From the NCBI GenBank assembly GCA_014380965.1, contig JACMIV010000259.1, positions 1 to 6,303 on the forward strand: a DNA stretch of 6,303 bases. Reading direction: 5' to 3'. Both the position numbers and the translations under genes were made by a program. Origin of the DNA: Rhizobiaceae bacterium (GTDB taxonomy: Bacteria; Pseudomonadota; Alphaproteobacteria; Rhizobiales; Rhizobiaceae). This document shows, piece after piece, positions 5,219 to 6,303 of this stretch. Within the stretch, counting starts at the first letter, position 1, and each line of letters starts with the position of its first letter. A model generated the notes under the pieces. That model made no database searches and was not told where the DNA came from. It worked only from the letters and a program-made list of their open reading frames with translations.

Positions 5219-6160
5219 ATGACAGCAGCCCCCTCCCCCTTCTGCGCCGCCGTCGACTGGGGAACGTCCAGCTTCAGGCTGTGGCTTCTGGCGCGGGACG
5301 GCAGCGTCCTTGGCGAGCGGCGGAGCCGGGAGGGGATGAACACGGCGGGAGGGGCAGGCTTCGGGCCGACCCTCGAGAACCACCTCGCTATCCTTCAAGC
5401 GTCGGCCGCGCTGCCGGTGATCGTCTGCGGCATGGCCGGCGCACGTCAGGGCTGGGTGGAGGCGCCCTATGTCGACACTCCGGCGGATCTGTCTCGGATC
5501 GCCGAGGGGGCGATCACCGTGGCGGGCGCGGCGCGGGCCGTGCGCATTCTGCCGGGCGTCGCGCAACGGGCGGTCGGCGAAACGCGGGCCGACGTGATGC
5601 GGGGCGAGGAGACGCAAGCGATGGGGCTCGGCCTTGCCGGCGACGCACTCCTCTGCATGCCGGGCACCCATTCCAAATGGGTCTCCCTCGCCTCCGGACG
5701 GATCGCCGGCTTCTCGACCTTCATGACGGGCGAGGTCTTCGCGCTGCTCTCGGAACAGTCGATCCTGCGCCATGCTGTGAGTGCCGGGGGCGACGTCCTT
5801 TCGGAGCGGGAGGCGTTCGCCGGGGGCGTCGCGGACGCCATCGCCGAACCGTCGACGATCCTCAACCGCCTCTTCTCGCTGCGCGCCGACGGGCTGTTCG
5901 GCCAGGGAAGCCCTGCAGCGGCTCTCGCAAGGCTTTCTGGTCTCGTGCTGGGCCTCGAGATCGCGGGCGGGCGAGCCCTCTATCCCGCCACGTCTTCGAT
6001 GGTGCTGGTCGCTTCGGGCGCGCTCTTGGCGCTCTATCGCGAGGCCTTCGCAGCGGCCGGCTATACGGTCGAGGAGGCCGACGCGGATGAGGCTGTCCGC
6101 AAGGGGCTCCACGCCGCCGCCCTGACTTCTTTCCCCGAGACGCAAGGATCATCGACGTGA
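5219..6160 (+). CDS. dgoK: 2-dehydro-3-deoxygalactonokinase
   Basis: Cytoplasmic ATP-dependent kinase that converts 2-keto-3-deoxy-D-galactonate to its 6-phosphate, the fourth step of the De Ley-Doudoroff route. The 313-residue protein is close to the usual length of about 290-310. DgoK-family hallmarks run in order: AVDWGTSSFRLWLL (11-24), the phosphate-binding ASKHA-like N-terminal motif; VCGMAGARQGWVEAPY (69-84); LPGV...DVMRGEETQAMG (111-135); CMPGTHSKWV (146-155); FSTFMTGEVFALL (165-177); and a C-terminal GG-containing helix region with VASGALLALY (264-273). The ATG at 5219 follows AGGAAAG (5204-5210) by 8 nt and places the first conserved motif at residue 11, as expected. A start at TTG 5108 is possible in frame but would add 37 residues encoded by the palindromic repeat. 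The stop overlaps the GTG of the aldolase gene, so the two are translationally coupled. Confidence 0.94.
   Translation: MTAAPSPFCAAVDWGTSSFRLWLLARDGSVLGERRSREGMNTAGGAGFGPTLENHLAILQASAALPVIVCGMAGARQGWVEAPYVDTPADLSRIAEGAITVAGAARAVRILPGVAQRAVGETRADVMRGEETQAMGLGLAGDALLCMPGTHSKWVSLASGRIAGFSTFMTGEVFALLSEQSILRHAVSAGGDVLSEREAFAGGVADAIAEPSTILNRLFSLRADGLFGQGSPAAALARLSGLVLGLEIAGGRALYPATSSMVLVASGALLALYREAFAAAGYTVEEADADEAVRKGLHAAALTSFPETQGSST
6144..6159 (+). promoter_or_regulatory. Ribosome-binding site supporting a GTG start for dgoA
   Basis: AAGGA at 6144-6148 lies 8 nt before GTG 6157-6159, inside the end of dgoK. The start and the dgoK stop share bases as GTGA, a common arrangement for translational coupling. 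The ATG at 6183 is in another frame. Confidence 0.6.
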
Positions 6161-6303
6161 GCGAGACGACGACGCGCATTCCATGGCCACCGCAGAAGCG
6201 CTCGCTCGTCGCGATCCTGCGCGGGATCCGGCCCGACGAGACGGAGGCGGTGGTCGCCGCGTTGGTCGACATCGGCTTCACCGCCATCGAGATCCCGCTG
6301 AAC
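6157..6303 (+). CDS. dgoA: 2-dehydro-3-deoxy-6-phosphogalactonate aldolase, N-terminal part
   Basis: Class I (Schiff-base) aldolase that splits 2-keto-3-deoxy-6-phosphogalactonate into pyruvate and D-glyceraldehyde 3-phosphate, the last step of the pathway. Only the first 49 residues are in the window, out of about 205-215 for the family. They contain LVAILRGIRPDE (about 17-28) and IGFTAIEIPLN (39-49), which match the start of E. coli DgoA (IAILRGITPDE and AVEIPLN). The Arg of LRGI and the Glu of EIPLN belong to the active site in KDPG/KDPGal aldolases. The Schiff-base lysine lies beyond the right edge. KDPG aldolase (Eda) shares these motifs, but the immediate overlap with dgoK makes the galactonate enzyme the better call. 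Confidence 0.88.
   Translation, partial: MSETTTRIPWPPQKRSLVAILRGIRPDETEAVVAALVDIGFTAIEIPLN

Noticed and set aside
5177..6145. Open frame of 322 codons on the minus strand under dgoK
   Set aside because: Antisense to dgoK, whose motifs are unmistakable; composition typical of a shadow frame.
1..6303. CRISPR array, tRNA/rRNA genes, transposase, attachment site or phage genes
   Set aside because: No regularly spaced direct repeats, no cloverleaf or rRNA-like sequence, and no mobile-element protein motifs were seen on either strand.

Overview
The window reads as part of a GC-rich alphaproteobacterial chromosome or large plasmid, most likely from the Rhizobiales (Hyphomicrobiales). The main reasons are the close resemblance of the first gene to Agrobacterium ChvE, the Azospirillum/rhizobial type of sugar 1-dehydrogenase, the Caulobacter XylD-like dehydratase, and an intergenic palindromic repeat built on CGTCATCCCGG of a kind common in this class. 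The assignment rests on recalled sequence similarity, not on a search.

Layout. On the minus strand, 1-903 holds the N-terminal 301 residues of a periplasmic sugar-binding protein of the ChvE type; its C-terminus lies off the left edge. A control region of about 380 bp (904-1284) follows, with back-to-back promoter candidates. Each candidate has a -10 box overlapped by one copy of an inverted 12-bp motif. On the plus strand come five genes in one direction: a FadR-type GntR regulator (1285-2058, TTG start), a Gfo/Idh/MocA-family D-galactose/L-arabinose 1-dehydrogenase (2137-3063), an IlvD/Edd-family sugar-acid dehydratase (3118-4926), 2-dehydro-3-deoxygalactonokinase DgoK (5219-6160), and the start of 2-dehydro-3-deoxy-6-phosphogalactonate aldolase DgoA (6157 to the right edge). 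The 292-bp gap before dgoK carries a nested palindromic repeat at about 5001-5141.

How the genes fit together. The set spells out the De Ley-Doudoroff route for D-galactose. Sugar is captured in the periplasm by the ChvE-like protein (ATPase and permease presumably off-window to the left) and oxidised at C1 to the lactone. After lactone opening it is dehydrated to 2-keto-3-deoxygalactonate, phosphorylated by DgoK and cleaved by DgoA to pyruvate and glyceraldehyde 3-phosphate. No lactonase is in the window. The dehydratase is of the IlvD/Edd type, not the enolase-superfamily DgoD of E. coli. The dehydrogenase and dehydratase families also accept L-arabinose/L-arabinonate or D-xylonate, so the locus may serve more than one sugar in its upper steps. 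The GntR regulator probably controls both directions from the shared intergenic region.

This is a recognisable catabolic locus. I do not see evidence for an entirely new kind of system. The points most worth a second look are the paired operator-like motifs over the divergent promoters, the dehydratase/kinase/aldolase combination, the regulator's altered metal-site residue and the composite repeat.
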